Assembly: GCA_050732195.1 (NCBI GenBank)
Contig: JBOHQK010000170.1
Span: forward strand, 1 to 7,497
Direction of reading: 5' to 3'
From: JACPAU01 sp050732195
Lineage (GTDB): Bacteria; Methylomirabilota; Methylomirabilia; Methylomirabilales; JACPAU01
DNA length: 7,497 bases
Shown: piece by piece, positions 5,621 to 7,497 of the stretch
How the letters are laid out: every line of letters starts with the position of its first letter
Numbering within the stretch: position 1 is the stretch's first letter
Notes under the pieces: generated by a model
The model's database searches: none
What the model was told of the DNA's origin: nothing
Seen by the model: the letters and a program-made list of their open reading frames with translations, nothing else
Translations under genes and position numbers: made by a program

Positions 5621-7497
5621 ATGAGGTGGATGCGCGCGCGTTATGCCCGCCTCAGCCTCCGGCAGAAGTTTGCCCTCCAGCTGACCTTCTCGATCGTCCT
5701 CCTCTTTGCGATCCTCCTCCCCAGCGTTCTCCTCGTGCAGGAGCGGGCCCTGCTCGGCCAGGTCCGGAAGGAGGGCACGCACCTCGTTCAGCTCCTCGCC
5801 TTCAGCAGTGTCCAGGGGATCGTGGCGGACGATTTCCTGCTCCTCCAGATAGAGGTCGGGAGCATCGCCAGCCGCCCCGACATCCGCTACGCCATGCTCC
5901 TCGACTTCGGCGGCCGCGTCCGCGTCCACAGCGACGCCGGCCAGGTGGGGCGGGTCCTGGATGACCCGGCCAGCCTCGGGGCGCTGCGGGTGGATGCGCC
6001 CCGGGTGCAGGAGGTCCTCCTGGAAGACGGGACCCGGGCCATGGACTTTGCCACTCCTGTCCTGGTCGTGAACACCCGCCGGGCTGTAGCGCGCCTGGCC
6101 ATCTCGCTCGAGGAGCCGCTCCGGGGGATCAGGGAGACCCGCGACTCGATTCTCCTCCTGGGAGGGCTTGCCCTCGTGGCCGGCGTCGGGCTGGCGTTCA
6201 TCCAGGGACGGCGCGTTGCCCTTCCCATGCAAGCCCTCACCGAGGCGGCCCGGGACCTGGCGCGGGGGAAGCTGACCCGTCGGATCCCGGTCTTTTCGGG
6301 CGACGAACTGGGGGAGGTGGCGGCCGCCTTCAACAAGATGGCGGAGTCGCTCCAGGCTCTCTTCGAGACCAGCCGCCACGTCTCCTCGAGCCTCCGCCTC
6401 TCTGACGTTCTGCAGGCCATCGTCCGCCACGCCCAGGCACTGGTGGGGAGTGACACGGCGGTCATCGCCCCCTTTGACCCGGAGACGAAGGTGGCCACGA
6501 TCATGGCGAGCGCCGGGAGCCCCACCCCTGCCTTCATAGATCTGAAGATTGTCCCGGGCCAGGGCCTGGGGGGGAAGGTCCTGGAGACGGGGGAGGCCTT
6601 CGTGACCGCCGACTACCTGGCGGACCCCCGGATCACCCACCCTTTCGATGACCGGGTGCGGCGCGAGGGGGTCACGGCGGCGGCGGCGCTTCCCCTCCTG
6701 CACCAAGGGAAGATCCTGGGCATCCTCTGGGTGGCGAACCGGCGTCCGGTCCCCTTCACCGAAGAGCAGGTTGAAACGCTGAGCACGCTGGCCAGCCAGG
6801 CGGCCGTCGCTGTCCAGAACGCCCGCCTGTACGAGCGCTTGCACGCTTCCCTCCGCCAGCTCGAGGCGGTCAACCGCCAGCTCCAGGAGTTCTACCGGCT
6901 CTCGGTCAGCGTGCAGGCGCCCATGCCGGAGGCGGCCCGGCTCGACCTCATCGTCCAGACGGTCCAGGAAGTCCTGAGTCTGGACCGGGCGACCGTCTTC
7001 CTCCCGGATCCCGACGAGCGGGAACTCCGTCTCACCGCCGCCCGGGACGTGAGCGGTGAACTGCCCCGCCTCAAGGGTCTGGCTCTTCCTCTCTCGGACG
7101 AGGGCGGAGCCTTTGCCAGGGCCTACCGGGACCAGGCCGACTTCTTCTTCCCCGCGGATGCCCCGCTCCCGGCCGCCCTCCGGCTGAAGCCTCCCTTGGC
7201 CCAGGTCGCTGCCTTGCGCACCCGCGCCTTCGCCGTCGTCCCCATGGTGGCGCGCGGTCGGAGCGTGGGCGTCTTCGGAGTGGATAACAAGGTGACGCGG
7301 CGGCCCATCCCCCCGGAGTCCCTGCAGACCCTCCGGATCTTCGCGCAGCACGCGGCCTCCGCCATCGAGAATGCCCGTCTCTACGAGAACCTCCGCCAGT
7401 CCCACGAGGACCTGCTGGTCGCCCAGGCGGAGCAGGTCCGCTCCGCCCGCCTGGCCGCCGTCGGCGAACTGGCCGCCGGCATCGCCCACGAGACGCG
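5621..7497 (+). CDS. Membrane sensor histidine kinase, HAMP-GAF-GAF-HisKA (cut by window edge)
   Basis: A two-component sensor that would autophosphorylate on His and pass the phosphate to a response regulator. The frame is open from the ATG at 5621 to the window end (625 codons). Domains in order: a basic N-terminus; TM helix 1 (about 18-39); a periplasmic sensor of about 137 residues with a PAS/Cache-like DIRYAMLLDFGGRVRVHSD; TM helix 2 (about 177-197); HAMP (about 198-250, with RRVALPMQALTEAARDLARG and SGDELGEVAAAFNKM); GAF 1 (about 255-402, ending in SQAAVAVQNARLYERL); a coiled linker; GAF 2 (about 430-585, ending in AQHAASAIENARLYENL); another helix; and the HisKA H-box LAAVGELAAGIAHETR with the phospho-accepting His623. 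Only three residues follow, so the ATPase domain is outside the window. The start is the first ATG after GGGGGG; the next ATG, three codons on, is also possible. The gene is transcribed divergently from the minus-strand operon. The signal it senses is unknown. Confidence 0.93.
   Translation, partial: MRWMRARYARLSLRQKFALQLTFSIVLLFAILLPSVLLVQERALLGQVRKEGTHLVQLLAFSSVQGIVADDFLLLQIEVGSIASRPDIRYAMLLDFGGRVRVHSDAGQVGRVLDDPASLGALRVDAPRVQEVLLEDGTRAMDFATPVLVVNTRRAVARLAISLEEPLRGIRETRDSILLLGGLALVAGVGLAFIQGRRVALPMQALTEAARDLARGKLTRRIPVFSGDELGEVAAAFNKMAESLQALFETSRHVSSSLRLSDVLQAIVRHAQALVGSDTAVIAPFDPETKVATIMASAGSPTPAFIDLKIVPGQGLGGKVLETGEAFVTADYLADPRITHPFDDRVRREGVTAAAALPLLHQGKILGILWVANRRPVPFTEEQVETLSTLASQAAVAVQNARLYERLHASLRQLEAVNRQLQEFYRLSVSVQAPMPEAARLDLIVQTVQEVLSLDRATVFLPDPDERELRLTAARDVSGELPRLKGLALPLSDEGGAFARAYRDQADFFFPADAPLPAALRLKPPLAQVAALRTRAFAVVPMVARGRSVGVFGVDNKVTRRPIPPESLQTLRIFAQHAASAIENARLYENLRQSHEDLLVAQAEQVRSARLAAVGELAAGIAHET

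Noticed and set aside
5483..7489. Long minus-strand open frame (668 codons) opposite the histidine kinase
   Set aside because: It mirrors the kinase codons and has no domain signal. The plus strand has textbook HAMP, GAF and H-box motifs.

Overview
The window is uniformly GC-rich (about 70% by eye) bacterial DNA. The dense coding, sigma70-type promoters, a Sec-exported solute-binding protein with no lipobox and a multi-GAF histidine kinase suggest a Gram-negative or deep-branching bacterium, for example of the NC10/Rokubacteria, Acidobacteria or Deltaproteobacteria type. No phylogenetic marker was compared, so this placement is a guess. There are seven protein genes, two of them cut by the window edges. 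I see no tRNA, rRNA, CRISPR array or insertion sequence.

Layout: (1) 1-427, minus: the N-terminal 142 codons of recA, with a clear promoter at 488-516. (2) 428-648: recA leader and promoter, then an unexplained stable hairpin before the next gene. (3) 649-1620, plus: a bacterial protein resembling arginine methyltransferases (PRMT1), keeping the AdoMet motif, the double-glutamate loop and a THW-like loop. (4) 5396 down to 1610, minus: a probable four-gene operon. In transcription order it holds a metallopeptidase-like protein with an altered zinc motif (QEVGH), a second and degenerate copy of the PRMT-like protein joined by a TGATG overlap, a 91-residue basic/acidic protein ending in twelve Asp-Arg type dipeptides, and an exported family-5 (peptide/nickel type) solute-binding protein. 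The last gene converges on the first methyltransferase gene and overlaps its 3' end by 11 bp. (5) 5397-5620: a divergent control region in which both -35 boxes lie in one perfect 8-bp inverted repeat. (6) 5621-7497, plus: a membrane sensor histidine kinase (periplasmic sensor, HAMP, GAF, GAF, start of HisKA), cut just after its phospho-accepting His.

How they may work together: recA is a housekeeping neighbour on its own promoter. The kinase and the four-gene operon are probably co-regulated through the shared back-to-back promoters. The best candidate for something undescribed is the set of an intact-looking PRMT-like enzyme, a nearby catalytically degraded paralogue, the altered metallopeptidase-like protein and the DR-repeat protein. 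Their joint function is unknown. Gene identity is firm for recA, the solute-binding protein and the kinase, good for the two methyltransferase-like proteins, and open for the other two.
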